A stretch of DNA of 64,000 nucleotides from Lacrimispora defluvii (GCA_013036995.1 JAAOXG010000019.1:80105-144104), one strand, 5' to 3'; counted from the first letter of the stretch, positions 24,090 through 31,781 are shown. Numbers and translations: made by a program. The notes: generated from the sequence alone by a model not told the origin.

Positions 24090-24995
24090 TTATCTGCTGC
24101 GCCAGCTCTGACCCTCCATGACGAGAGCCTCGCACATTTCTCGCAGCCGGTCCACGGTTGCCCTTGCTGTCATGTCGTCGCCACTCTGAGGAGTGAGGCG
24201 GCGCTCCAGTTCGGTGTCTGTATAGTTGCTTGTCACGATTGTGGGCTTGTAACCCTCGTACCGTGAGTTTATGATCGCGTAGATCTTCGAGACGCCCCAG
24301 TCTGTCGGCGGTTCTTTTCCCATGTCGTCAATAATGAGGAGCGGTACCGTTTCGTAAATTCTCAGGATCTCGCCCTCAGAGATTTCTCGCTTGTCGTATG
24401 TTGATTTTATTCGGGCCAGCATGTCGATCATCGTCATGCAAATAACTGGACGTCCTTTTTGTATCAAATTGTTAGCAATAGCAGCAGCTAGGTGAGTCTT
24501 GCCGACGCCTATGTCTCCCAGAATAAAAAGCCCGTTTTTCTTTTGGTCCATATTCTCGAAGTTTTGAGCGTATCGCACGGCCGCCGCCTTTGCTTTTTCT
24601 GTCTTTTCGTCTGGTGTCAGATAATTCTCAAATGTTCGCTCTAAAAAGCGCCCCCTCATTCCCGAGTCACATCTGAGACGTGAGACTCTTTGCCTCAGTT
24701 CGTCCTCGGCTTTTCGTTCTGCCTCTTTTTTTCTCTCGATCTCAGCCGTCTCTCTTTCTTTGACAGCTCCCTCGCAGTCACAAGGGATAGCAGCAGGAAC
24801 CCAGAAGATCCGAAGGTTTAAAGTGTTGAGCTCTTTGCCTCTGTGGTACCGCAGCTTTCCGCAATGCGGGCATTGTACTGGCTCAGGTGGTGGCTCAGGC
24901 CATTCTCTTGACTCGTTGCTATATACCCAGCCGTCACTCTGCGTTTGTGAAGCCGGTGAGCTGATAGCGTGATCCGCTTTGCTGATTTTCTCCAT
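24090..24995 (-). CDS. Helicase loader, DnaC/DnaI-like AAA+ ATPase
   Basis: This 301-residue protein has a putative zinc site (CPHC at 42-45, CDC at 72-74), a coiled-coil linker rich in Glu/Lys/Arg (about 78-105), then an AAA+ domain with Walker A GDIGVGKTH (160-168) and Walker B LLIIDDMG. It would load the host replicative helicase at the phage origin. ATG 24995 is chosen for AAAGGAGG eight nt upstream. It overlaps the replisome-organiser gene by 62 nt; the two normally act together. Confidence 0.9.
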   Translation of the reverse strand: MEKISKADHAISSPASQTQSDGWVYSNESREWPEPPPEPVQCPHCGKLRYHRGKELNTLNLRIFWVPAAIPCDCEGAVKERETAEIERKKEAERKAEDELRQRVSRLRCDSGMRGRFLERTFENYLTPDEKTEKAKAAAVRYAQNFENMDQKKNGLFILGDIGVGKTHLAAAIANNLIQKGRPVICMTMIDMLARIKSTYDKREISEGEILRIYETVPLLIIDDMGKEPPTDWGVSKIYAIINSRYEGYKPTIVTSNYTDTELERRLTPQSGDDMTARATVDRLREMCEALVMEGQSWRSR

Positions 24996-25803
24996 TGTCC
25001 GGGCCTCCTTTGTTGTCATATTTGCCTTCCAGTACCTTGCACATGTTCGTCGCTTTGATTATCCAATCAAAGTCAGCGCTCCAGTTACGATCGTTGTCGC
25101 CTTTCATAAAGCCGCTGGCCTCTGTTTTCCTGAATAGTGTCTCGAATGTCTGAAGGTCTGGGTACGTCTTAAATCTTGCAGCCACGGCCTTGCGTCTGGC
25201 TCCGTCAATTTTCTGGATCTTCGGGAAACTCTGACAGATCTCGTTGTATAGCTGCATAATTCTCACATACGGGGTAGGATCTGCCTTTTCTGCTGAGGCT
25301 GGTGCTGGTTCGTGCTCTGGAGGAGCACTTAAAGGATCTTTTATATCTCTACTCTTATCTACTCTAGTCTTGTCTACTCTGCCGACGGTTGTTTGTCGGT
25401 CGTCCGGTGGTCGTCCTCCGGTCGAATTAGCGGCCGCTTTTGCGGCTGCGCGGCGTTGTCTGGATCTGTTTTTCTCCTTTTCCCTCTCTTGGATTAGGGT
25501 GCCTGCGTACTCCTCCCAGTCATGGATCTGGAGGACTGTCTGATCCTCCTCTGATTGGTCCAGCAATCCCGCAGAAATAAAGGCTTGCAGCAGTTCGTCG
25601 GCGTCGCCGTTCCATTGCGCTGCGCGTGCTATATTCCGGGCGCTTATGTCTGTTACGTCTCCGTTTGGGGCGTTGTCGAGAGCCCAGAGCCAGAACGAAG
25701 TCAGGAGCCCGATCATGTAGGGCGGTTCCACTTTGAGAGCGTCTGCCGCGTCTAAAATTTTTCTATGTTCTCTGATTGATTGGTAAATTTTCAACCATGC
25801 CAC
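24934..25803 (-). CDS. Replisome organiser (DnaD/phage O-like)
   Basis: This 289-residue protein has an N-terminal winged helix (AWLKIYQSIREHRKILDAAD, IGLLTSFWLWALDNAP), a central low-complexity basic linker, and a C-terminal helical domain with ADFDWIIKATNMCKVLEGKY, typical of phage replication-initiation proteins that bind origin repeats and recruit the helicase loader. The linker region of its own gene carries 11-bp iterons, and another cluster lies just upstream, the arrangement of lambda O. It starts at ATG 25803. Confidence 0.85.
   Translation of the reverse strand: MAWLKIYQSIREHRKILDAADALKVEPPYMIGLLTSFWLWALDNAPNGDVTDISARNIARAAQWNGDADELLQAFISAGLLDQSEEDQTVLQIHDWEEYAGTLIQEREKEKNRSRQRRAAAKAAANSTGGRPPDDRQTTVGRVDKTRVDKSRDIKDPLSAPPEHEPAPASAEKADPTPYVRIMQLYNEICQSFPKIQKIDGARRKAVAARFKTYPDLQTFETLFRKTEASGFMKGDNDRNWSADFDWIIKATNMCKVLEGKYDNKGGPDNGENQQSGSRYQLTGFTNAE
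25387..25427 (-). repeat. 11-bp iteron cluster B, inside the replisome-organiser gene
   Basis: GGTCGTCC (plus reading) occurs at 25398 and 25409, with degenerate units at 25387 and 25420, all 11 bp apart. The position in the middle of an initiator gene matches origins such as lambda ori, where the initiator binds repeats within its own coding sequence. Confidence 0.75.
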
Positions 25804-25825
25804 GGCTTTTCCTCCTTCCTTTTTT

Positions 25826-25900
25826 GGTCGTCCTTTTTCTTGGCGTGTTGTGTTGCTTTGGTCGTTTTCTGGTCGTCCGGTGGTCGTCCTTCGGTCGTCC
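25826..25900 (-). repeat. 11-bp iteron cluster C, upstream of the replisome-organiser gene
   Basis: Units start at 25860, 25871, 25882 and 25893 (three exact GGTCGTCC and one GGTCGTTT, 11 bp apart), with another exact unit at 25826. The cluster fills the 110-bp gap between ssb and the initiator gene, so the initiator could both autoregulate and start replication here. Confidence 0.8.
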
Positions 25901-25913
25901 AGAAGGTCACATA

Positions 25914-26339
25914 TCAGTCAAACGGGAGTTGTTCGTCAACGCCCTCCGGTATGTTCATAAAGCCGTCGCTGTCAGAAGGGCCCGTCGGTGGTGCTTGTCT
26001 GTTTCCGTTCTGGCTGCCTTTGCTTTCTGCAAATTCCTGCTCCTCCACAACAACGTCGGTAGTGTATACCTTGCGGCCGTCCTTGTCGGTGTAGCTGCCA
26101 GTCTGGATCCGTCCGGTTATGACGATCTTTGTGCCCTGATGTAGATACTTCTCGGCAAATTCTCCATTGTTGCGAAAAGCTACGCACTGAATAAAATCAG
26201 CACTTTGCTCGTTGCTGTCTTTTCTGCCTCTGCGGTCAACCGCGAGAGTGTAGCGAGCTATTGCCATTGGCTCGGAGCCCTGAGAGTAGCGGACCTCTGG
26301 ATCTCTGGTAAGTCGGCCCATTAAAATGACTTTGTTCAC
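25914..26339 (-). CDS. ssb: Single-stranded DNA-binding protein
   Basis: This 141-residue protein has an OB-fold beginning MNKVILMGRLTRDPEVRYSQ and including FIQCVAFRNNGEFAEKYLHQG and YTTDVVVEEQEF, followed by a short Gly/Gln/Pro-rich linker and the acidic tip DEQLPFD that recruits partner proteins. Length is close to other phage SSBs. It begins within 4 nt of the ERF stop. It protects single strands at the fork and in annealing. Confidence 0.95.
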   Translation of the reverse strand: MNKVILMGRLTRDPEVRYSQGSEPMAIARYTLAVDRRGRKDSNEQSADFIQCVAFRNNGEFAEKYLHQGTKIVITGRIQTGSYTDKDGRKVYTTDVVVEEQEFAESKGSQNGNRQAPPTGPSDSDGFMNIPEGVDEQLPFD

Positions 26340-27142
26340 TGTTTATTTCCTCCGTTTCTCAATTCTCTGGCCGTGTCGTCCATTCTCTTGCAAATGTCGT
26401 CATATTCTGGCCGTGTTAGTTCTGTTGGGTTCTTGTGGTACAGGTAATTGATCCGGCCGTCTGCTTGTTCTCGTGAGAGTCCAGCGTCCTGAGCTTTTCG
26501 GTACATTCTTTCGAGCTGAGCGCTTGACAGTGGTTTCTCGGCTCCGTTCTGGCCGTTTTGAGCCGGTTTCTGGTTCTGGCCTTTCTGTTGGTCGCCTGAG
26601 TTATTTCTGACTGGCTGTGAGGCTGTTTGAGCGCTTGGCTTGCCTTTCATATCTGGATCAGTGTCGCCCATGTCAATGCTGAATTTTTCAAAAAGATAAT
26701 ATTTTATTGCATAGGTCCACGCGCTGCCTTTTGCCTTTGCAGGATCGTCGTTCCATGCGATTGCATGAGTCTGAGCCTCGTCGGTGTCGTCCTCGTTGTC
26801 TGCATTGGTCCAGCGGATTGTCAGATCTGACTCATAAAGGAACATAGCCCCGCCGTGCTGCATGTTTATGGTTTTGATCTGGGCGTTTTCTTCCTGAATA
26901 ACGTCGAAGTTTACGCCGAGTTCGTTCATCGTTGGAGTAATAGCTCGCCATACGTCGTCAATCTTGGCGAATTTGTATGGAACCTCCTCACTGTGTTGGC
27001 CTTTTTCTATTCTTGGGATCTGGCGCCGCAGTTCGATAAATTTCTCCTGCAGGCTCATTACCTCGATCGGTTTGTCCCGCCGCGTCTGAAATGAGGCAAC
27101 CGGAGAGCCCGCCTGGTTTTCTGTCTGTCTTTCTTCTGACAT
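26336..27142 (-). CDS. ERF-family single-strand annealing protein
   Basis: This 268-residue recombinase has the ERF domain at residues about 35-180 (MSLQEKFIELRRQIPRIEKG, then YKFAKIDDVWRAITPTMNEL, AWTYAIKYYLFEKFSIDMGD). ERF proteins anneal complementary strands in phage recombination and replication restart. A Gln/Asn-rich linker and a C-terminal helical domain follow. ATG 27142 sits behind GGAGGAG. It forms a natural set with ssb and recU in this operon. Confidence 0.9.
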   Translation of the reverse strand: MSEERQTENQAGSPVASFQTRRDKPIEVMSLQEKFIELRRQIPRIEKGQHSEEVPYKFAKIDDVWRAITPTMNELGVNFDVIQEENAQIKTINMQHGGAMFLYESDLTIRWTNADNEDDTDEAQTHAIAWNDDPAKAKGSAWTYAIKYYLFEKFSIDMGDTDPDMKGKPSAQTASQPVRNNSGDQQKGQNQKPAQNGQNGAEKPLSSAQLERMYRKAQDAGLSREQADGRINYLYHKNPTELTRPEYDDICKRMDDTARELRNGGNKQ

Positions 27143-27191
27143 GTTGTTTCTCCTCCTTATGCCGCCGCACAATGGCGGCGGGATTGATGAT

Positions 27192-27821
27192 TTACTGAAT
27201 TACGAAGCAGACCGGGACGTACAACTCGATGCTAGCGCTCCAGATGCCCGAGGTCCCGTAGTTGTTGACGTACACGCAGGAGGTAGAGCTGCCACCCCTC
27301 ACGGAAGCCAGCCAGTACCAATCAGGAGTCCCGCCTTTTTTGTCGCATTTGATACGGTTGCGGCGGTCTTTGTAGTATTCGATCTGGCTGTATGTGTCGT
27401 CGTCTGAATAGTCGCAGTCTCCGAACATTTCCGACTCGGTAGGTAAAAAGAGGCAGCAGAGGCAACTCTGGCCGTTTTCCTGCTTACGCTCAATCTCTGC
27501 AATGACAGCGCGAAGCTCCTCCGGTAGACTGTTGAAAATTGTCTCGTTTAAGTAGTTTTTTACATCGGATCCAGCGAAGCCTCCGGCGTTTCTGTTGTTC
27601 TCGTTGTATGGAACCTCAACCGGCAGGCAGTCCTTACTCTCGAAGCGAGCCCAGCCCGGGCCCATGTCTACGATCACAAGGTCTAGCTCCTCGCCGTCTG
27701 TCGTCTGTTCTGTGATTGTGTCGCCTACTTTCAGGCCGCTGGTGTTGTCTTTGATTTTCTGGGCCAGTTCCTCCCAGTTGATTGCTGCCTCTGTTGTTAC
27801 TCTCTGCGTTAATACTGCCAT
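27192..27821 (-). CDS. DUF6273-like protein with C-type-lectin-like C-terminus
   Basis: This 209-residue protein starts at ATG 27821 behind AAGGAGG. The N-half is hydrophilic (VGDTITEQTTDGEELDLVIV). The C-half has ETIFNSLPEELRAVI, then DWYWLASVRGGSSTSCVYVN and ends with IELYVPVCFVIQ. That pattern (W.WLAS..., variable stretch, V.P.F.I) is the fold used by diversity-generating retroelement targets and FGE-like domains. Odd for an early-operon gene; no reverse transcriptase is in the window. Confidence 0.65.
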   Translation of the reverse strand: MAVLTQRVTTEAAINWEELAQKIKDNTSGLKVGDTITEQTTDGEELDLVIVDMGPGWARFESKDCLPVEVPYNENNRNAGGFAGSDVKNYLNETIFNSLPEELRAVIAEIERKQENGQSCLCCLFLPTESEMFGDCDYSDDDTYSQIEYYKDRRNRIKCDKKGGTPDWYWLASVRGGSSTSCVYVNNYGTSGIWSASIELYVPVCFVIQ

Positions 27822-27834
27822 GATATGATCCTCC

Positions 27835-28629
27835 TTATTTTTTCTCCGCATAGAAGCGGTGGTTATTGATTGTCATTATGTAGGTCTGTGTCTCGTGCCA
27901 TGTGTTCGTCGTAAGCTCCGGGTTTTTGAAATATTTGATCGGTTTCGTAGTTGCTACCATTCCGAAGTCAAAAACATAATTGACGGCCGTCAGAGACTCG
28001 TCTGTCGGTTCTGGTCTCTTTTTGGTGTATAAATACTTGGCCGCTGCCTCAGCCGGTCGGATCCCGTCGTCCTCACATGCTTGCAAGATACACTGACAAA
28101 TTGCTATTTTACCGGCCAGCGGTTCGCCTGCTGCCTCTGCGGTGACTATCTGGGCCACTTCGTAGCGTTCGGCGTCTGTGAGAGCGAAGCGGACCTCAAA
28201 GCCTGCCTCTGCGGCCCACGACTTAGCAAGTCCCTCCATGTCGATCGGCTGCGGTTCTCCGTCCTCTGTGAGATAGGCAAAATAGAAGCCGTTCGGCTCT
28301 GTTTCGTCCTGAATTATGAGAGTAGTCTCTGGAGGCGTTTCTGGTTCCTCTGTGGCCTCTGGTGGGGCTGCTGCCGGTTTGTCATTCCTTGCGCAGGATA
28401 CAAGGCCTACAACGGCGCCGATGATTAAGAGCGCAACCGCGAGCACCGCGGCCCTTGTAAGAAAAACCTTGCGGCGTCTATTGGCTTTTCGCCTTTTCCG
28501 TGCTATAATTTGTCTGTGATCTTTGAAATTACGGACGGACTCAGGCGAGAGCGCCGTCTCCTTCTTCGCGGTCACTTGGGCTGGACGTTCTGGGCGTTCA
28601 GCCCCTTTTGTTTCTTCATGTGTTTGCAT
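27835..28629 (-). CDS. Membrane-anchored SleB-like cell-wall hydrolase
   Basis: This 264-residue protein has a cytosolic basic N-terminus, one membrane span (about 57-79), a Pro/Glu-rich linker, and a C-terminal hydrolase_2/SleB-type domain (from about 147: FALTDAERYEVAQIVTAEAA, catalytic Glu expected at 165). SleB enzymes are lytic transglycosylases of spore cortex. Here the gene is in the early replication operon, not a lysis cassette. ATG 28629 is chosen for AAAGGAGG. It could remodel wall at infection or act on spores; both are inference. Confidence 0.75.
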   Translation of the reverse strand: MQTHEETKGAERPERPAQVTAKKETALSPESVRNFKDHRQIIARKRRKANRRRKVFLTRAAVLAVALLIIGAVVGLVSCARNDKPAAAPPEATEEPETPPETTLIIQDETEPNGFYFAYLTEDGEPQPIDMEGLAKSWAAEAGFEVRFALTDAERYEVAQIVTAEAAGEPLAGKIAICQCILQACEDDGIRPAEAAAKYLYTKKRPEPTDESLTAVNYVFDFGMVATTKPIKYFKNPELTTNTWHETQTYIMTINNHRFYAEKK

Positions 28630-28894
28630 TGGTTTGTCTGCCTCCTTTTGGCTCATAGTTTTGCAATTCGCAGAGGGCCAGCGTGAAGTCTTGGAAAGCA
28701 AGCTGTTTCACCAGATCCACAACCAGCAAAATGCGGTACCAGCCGGAGCGGTACGTCTCGGCGTTTTCTGGCTGCATTTCCTCGGCCCTTTTGAGCTTTA
28801 AGTCCGCATAGGACTCAGCTCGCTGCATTTCATTCTCTGGGACATCTTGGCCCAGCATGTCAAAAACTGCCTTGCGGCTGTATTCTTCCTTCAT
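28616..28894 (-). CDS. Hypothetical protein (92 aa)
   Basis: ATG 28894 follows AAGGAGG. The protein is helical and hydrophilic at first (YSRKAVFDMLGQDVPENEMQ, YADLKLKRAEEMQPENAETY), then SGWYRILLVVDLVKQLAFQD with an amphipathic helix. The end overlaps the SleB-like gene by 14 nt. No recognised family. Confidence 0.5.
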   Translation of the reverse strand: MKEEYSRKAVFDMLGQDVPENEMQRAESYADLKLKRAEEMQPENAETYRSGWYRILLVVDLVKQLAFQDFTLALCELQNYEPKGGRQTNANT

Positions 28895-28905
28895 GTGCCG
28901 CCTCC

Positions 28906-29001
28906 TTATTTCTTGTCGTCGTCTTTTCCGTTTTTTCCGTTGTAGCTGATAATAACCAGCGTTACGCAAATAATCAGGGTAATAATCACGCCATTACTCA
29001 C
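28906..29001 (-). CDS. 31-residue membrane microprotein
   Basis: GTG 29001 has GGAGG eight nt upstream and overlaps the exonuclease stop. The product has one membrane span (GVIITLIICVTLVIIS) and a basic/acidic tail (KNGKDDDKK). Its stop is followed at once by the next gene's AAGGAGG. Spacing and signals support translation; function unknown. Confidence 0.55.
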   Translation of the reverse strand: MSNGVIITLIICVTLVIISYNGKNGKDDDKK

Positions 29002-29692
29002 AAGGCTCGCCTCCTTCCCTTAGATCCGGGAGTCTGCACCCGAGCTTGTACGACTGGGGCAAGTAGGTGATCTGTTTTAATTTCCGGCCGGTTATGCCGT
29101 ACTTCGGGTTGTAGCCCAGCAGGTCTATGTAATCAGCCAGATCCTCGCGCTCGGCGTCCATTGCTTTTGTCACTTCATAGAGTGCCAGAACGTCGTCGAT
29201 CGCTCTGTGGCTGTTCTGGACCTTATCAGTGAGGCCGTAATGCTCGATCGCGTTCGCCAGCTTGTGCGGATATGCCGCGCGGTCCTTGTATACTGTCAGC
29301 GTGTCAAGTGCTCGCAGCTTCGGAGCCTTTGGAACCATGCCGCAGCGCTTGAACATTTCCAGAGCAAAAAGGAGATCGAACTGTATATTGTGAGCTACCA
29401 GCAGCGCCTCGCCGTCGCTGTGGATCATGTTGCAAAATATCCTGCAGGCCTCGTTGTATGCGATCCCTTTGTCTGCCAGCATGTCGTCGGTGATGTGAGT
29501 CAGCTCGACGATCTTATCCGGTATTTTTTCACCCTCTGGCAGCTTGCAAAAAGCGTCAATTTTGAGCTCTATGCCTTTTTCAGTGACGAGAGCGGCGGCC
29601 AGTTCGATGATCTGATCCTTTTCTGGATCGAGACCGGTCGTCTCGGTATCAAAAAATATAATTTTCTTAAACCGCTTGAGTAATTCCCTCAC
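28994..29692 (-). CDS. DEDDh exonuclease (DnaQ/RNase T-like)
   Basis: This 232-residue 3'-5' exonuclease starts at GTG 29692 (AAGGAGG nine nt upstream) within the end of the Dam-like gene. Motifs are ExoI FFDTETTG (D15, E17), ExoII VAHNIQFDLLF and ExoIIIe HRAIDDVLAL. The C-terminal 60 residues are extra. It probably trims ends in recombination or proofreads; it could also degrade host nucleic acid. Confidence 0.9.
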   Translation of the reverse strand: MRELLKRFKKIIFFDTETTGLDPEKDQIIELAAALVTEKGIELKIDAFCKLPEGEKIPDKIVELTHITDDMLADKGIAYNEACRIFCNMIHSDGEALLVAHNIQFDLLFALEMFKRCGMVPKAPKLRALDTLTVYKDRAAYPHKLANAIEHYGLTDKVQNSHRAIDDVLALYEVTKAMDAEREDLADYIDLLGYNPKYGITGRKLKQITYLPQSYKLGCRLPDLREGGEPCE

Positions 29693-30413
29693 GCTCGAGC
29701 ACCTCCTTCGCAACAAATAACTTTTCGGTTGCGTTCACCGTCTTATTTTGGTTCATGGTCCGGCTCACTTTATGGATCCAGACCGGCACAAAGTCCTCGG
29801 GAGCTTCCTGCTCACTTATGAGTACAATGTTTTCGTGACTCCAGAGCCTTGCAATTCTCCAGAAGTCTGCGTGGTCGAATGTTTCAACCGATTTGTATTG
29901 CTTCGTGTTCTCGTAGGGTGGATCCAGATATATGACGCACCCGACTGGGCTCCATGCCCGGTAGTCCTTATGTAAAAATATGACGTTCTCCAGATCCTTG
30001 CGCTGGGCCTCGATGTTTCTGCGGCCTTCGTCCTGATAGTCTCGGAGCCCTCCAGACGTCTGCGTTTTTCCTGAATATCCTCCGTCGAAAAATCTGCCAT
30101 TATATGAGGCCACAAAACCAACATAACCTGCGTACCATTCCGGGTAGTCGTCGCGGTTGGCTCTTACTTTTGCATATTCTTCGCGCTCGATGTAGCCCGG
30201 CAGCTCGCCGCCGCTTTGAATATGCTGCATGAGTGCAATTAGGTACTTGTTGCAATCGCTGGCGATCCTCTGTGGAGCTTTCACCTTGTCGATCACATTG
30301 CAGCCGCCGCAAAATGGTTCTAGGTATGTCTCGAAGCCGCTGCGGTCGATCTGATCCTGAATGATCGGCACGATGTAGCGGGCGACTTTTGTCTTGCTTC
30401 CCATGTATTTCAT
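29667..30413 (-). CDS. Dam-like N6-adenine methyltransferase (D12 class)
   Basis: This 248-residue alpha-class enzyme has motif X/N-terminus MKYMGSKTKVARYIVP, motif I LEPFCGG (31-37) and motif IV DPPY (164-167) followed by ENT. ATG 30413 is chosen for AAAGGAGG. It is an orphan enzyme with no restriction partner, the second intact methylase in the prophage, and likely protects phage DNA from host restriction. The stop overlaps the exonuclease start region. Confidence 0.9.
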   Translation of the reverse strand: MKYMGSKTKVARYIVPIIQDQIDRSGFETYLEPFCGGCNVIDKVKAPQRIASDCNKYLIALMQHIQSGGELPGYIEREEYAKVRANRDDYPEWYAGYVGFVASYNGRFFDGGYSGKTQTSGGLRDYQDEGRRNIEAQRKDLENVIFLHKDYRAWSPVGCVIYLDPPYENTKQYKSVETFDHADFWRIARLWSHENIVLISEQEAPEDFVPVWIHKVSRTMNQNKTVNATEKLFVAKEVLEREGITQAV

Positions 30414-30619
30414 AGAGCTGCTGCCTCCTTTCTGAGTTGTCTCTGTTTCTTCCAGTTTTGATAATCTGCTTTTATAGCAGGATCCTCGAAAACTCTCGAC
30501 ATTCCGCTGATGATCGCCCGACAAATTGCGTCGCTCTCATTTTCCGGGAGTGCTTCGAGTTCGATGTTGATACTTTCCGGGGTTCTGGTACCCACGCTTT
30601 TGATTGTTTTCATTGCCAT
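30410..30619 (-). CDS. Small hypothetical protein (69 aa)
   Basis: ATG 30619 follows AAAGGAG. The sequence is helical: TPESINIELEALPENESDAI, then CRAIISGMSRVFEDPAIKAD and a basic C-terminus. The end overlaps the Dam-like start by 4 nt. No family recognised. Confidence 0.5.
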   Translation of the reverse strand: MAMKTIKSVGTRTPESINIELEALPENESDAICRAIISGMSRVFEDPAIKADYQNWKKQRQLRKEAAAL

Positions 30620-30758
30620 AAAATCGCTCCTTTCTCTGTTTGGTATCGCATACCGGGCAAATATAGCCACCCGGAGGAATAACCGCCAGAGTGCTGAGCT
30701 GCCACTCCTTACCGCATAACTGGCAGGACGTCTGTCTTGCTTGTGATTTCTTCCTCAC
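30537..30758 (-). CDS. Zinc-ribbon protein overlapping neighbours
   Basis: GTG 30758 with GGGAGG ahead gives 73 residues with SCQLCGKEWQLSTLAVIPPGG and YICPVCDTKQRKERF: a clear C-x2-C ... C-x2-C ribbon. The first part overlaps the previous 52-residue gene and the last 80 nt overlap the next gene. The ribbon argues it is real; the C-terminal tail may be non-native. Confidence 0.5.
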   Translation of the reverse strand: MRKKSQARQTSCQLCGKEWQLSTLAVIPPGGYICPVCDTKQRKERFYGNENNQKRGYQNPGKYQHRTRSTPGK

Positions 30759-30867
30759 GCGCCTGCTGCCTCCCCTCGTCTTTTCGAGGTTGTTCCTTTT
30801 CGCAGTTGCAGCGTTCTCCAGCGTCAAGCGTAGCGCCGCATTTTTCACACTTATAATTCCATGCCAT
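30709..30867 (-). CDS. 52-residue zinc-finger protein
   Basis: ATG 30867 overlaps the previous stop as TAATG and has AGGAGG upstream. The N-terminus MAWNYKCEKCGATLDAGERC followed by NC gives four cysteines in a rubredoxin-like knuckle. The rest is charged. It is read in a different frame from the zinc ribbon that overlaps it. Confidence 0.55.
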   Translation of the reverse strand: MAWNYKCEKCGATLDAGERCNCEKEQPRKDEGRQQAREEEITSKTDVLPVMR

Positions 30868-31520
30868 TAGGGGACCTCCTCGTCGTCGCTGGCCTCGTCC
30901 TGATCCTCTGAGTCGTCACTCTCGAGAGAGTGGAACAACTCGCCGAGTCTTTTCCTTACCATGCGCTTGATCTTGTTTCTGTATTTCTTGCGGATCCGGT
31001 ACTTTTTGTGGTGGTTTGCCATATTCCACCAGTGCCGATTGTTGCACCATATACGGTCGAATAAATCGCGGGCCCATTTTGTAAACTTATCAATTATTTT
31101 ATGTATTGCCTCAATCACGGGCTCGAGTGCTGTCTGGAGTGCTGCCTTCAGTTTCTCGATTGCGTCGTTGAGTCTCTGAATATCTCCCGGGATCTCAACT
31201 CGTGGCTCGTAGTCTACGATCAAAGTGTTGTTTTCTGGTATATTGATTGACTTAATAACTTGTGGAGTGATCGGCGTCGAATTTCTGAACATTCTGCAGG
31301 CCGATACGATCGCGTTGCTGAGCTCGTCCGTGGTGTAGCCGCATTTTAATGACATTGATCTGATTTTATAAGTCATTGTCTCAATGTCTGGCGCGTGCTG
31401 GTTAATGGTTCGCCGGATCCGGTTCTGGTATTTCTTGCGGATCCTTTTCTTTTTGCTATGGTCTGCGTAGTGGATCCACTTGCGCGGTATGTAAGAAGGG
31501 TGAAAATTCGGTTTTCTCAT
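30867..31520 (-). CDS. Basic phage protein with duplicated arginine-rich motif
   Basis: This 217-residue protein is the first or second gene of the early operon. A basic motif occurs twice: YADHSKKKRIRKKYQNRIRR near residue 18 and MANHHKKYRIRKKYRNKIKR near residue 167. The middle (EKLKAALQTALEPVIEAIHK) is helical and the C-terminus acidic. The two basic helices suggest nucleic-acid binding. Not a family I recognise. ATG 31520 follows GGAGG closely. Confidence 0.6.
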   Translation of the reverse strand: MRKPNFHPSYIPRKWIHYADHSKKKRIRKKYQNRIRRTINQHAPDIETMTYKIRSMSLKCGYTTDELSNAIVSACRMFRNSTPITPQVIKSINIPENNTLIVDYEPRVEIPGDIQRLNDAIEKLKAALQTALEPVIEAIHKIIDKFTKWARDLFDRIWCNNRHWWNMANHHKKYRIRKKYRNKIKRMVRKRLGELFHSLESDDSEDQDEASDDEEVP

Positions 31521-31541
31521 TGTGCCTCCATTCTCAAAAAC

Positions 31542-31781
31542 TTACGCAGTACGCAAGATAAGACTAAAAAAAATACGACCGGCTTTTTCTGGTGGAATTT
31601 CAAGAGAAAAAACAAGCTTCTCCATGACGTCGGACGAAGGTTGTATTTTTCCACTCAGGATATTGCTCAGAGTGTTCCTGCTTACGCCGGTTTTTTCTGC
31701 TAATTCCTTAATTGTTTTGATCTCTTTTTCTGCCATGATTTTTTTAATTTCTATGTAGTCGGTTTTATAAATCTCTGCCAT
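31542..31781 (-). CDS. Cro-like XRE regulator
   Basis: This 79-residue protein has an XRE helix-turn-helix at about 23-57 (KTIKELAEKTGVSRNTLSNI). It is divergent from the CI-like gene and first in the early operon, the place of Cro. ATG 31781 follows AAAGGAGG. Its 3' end overlaps an operator-like repeat at 31541. Confidence 0.8.
   Translation of the reverse strand: MAEIYKTDYIEIKKIMAEKEIKTIKELAEKTGVSRNTLSNILSGKIQPSSDVMEKLVFSLEIPPEKAGRIFFSLILRTA

Noticed and set aside
23621..24121. A 166-residue plus-strand HTH gene
   Set aside because: Both ends are antisense readings of minus-strand coding fragments, there is no Shine-Dalgarno, and the core becomes part of a proper minus-strand gene once the segment is flipped.
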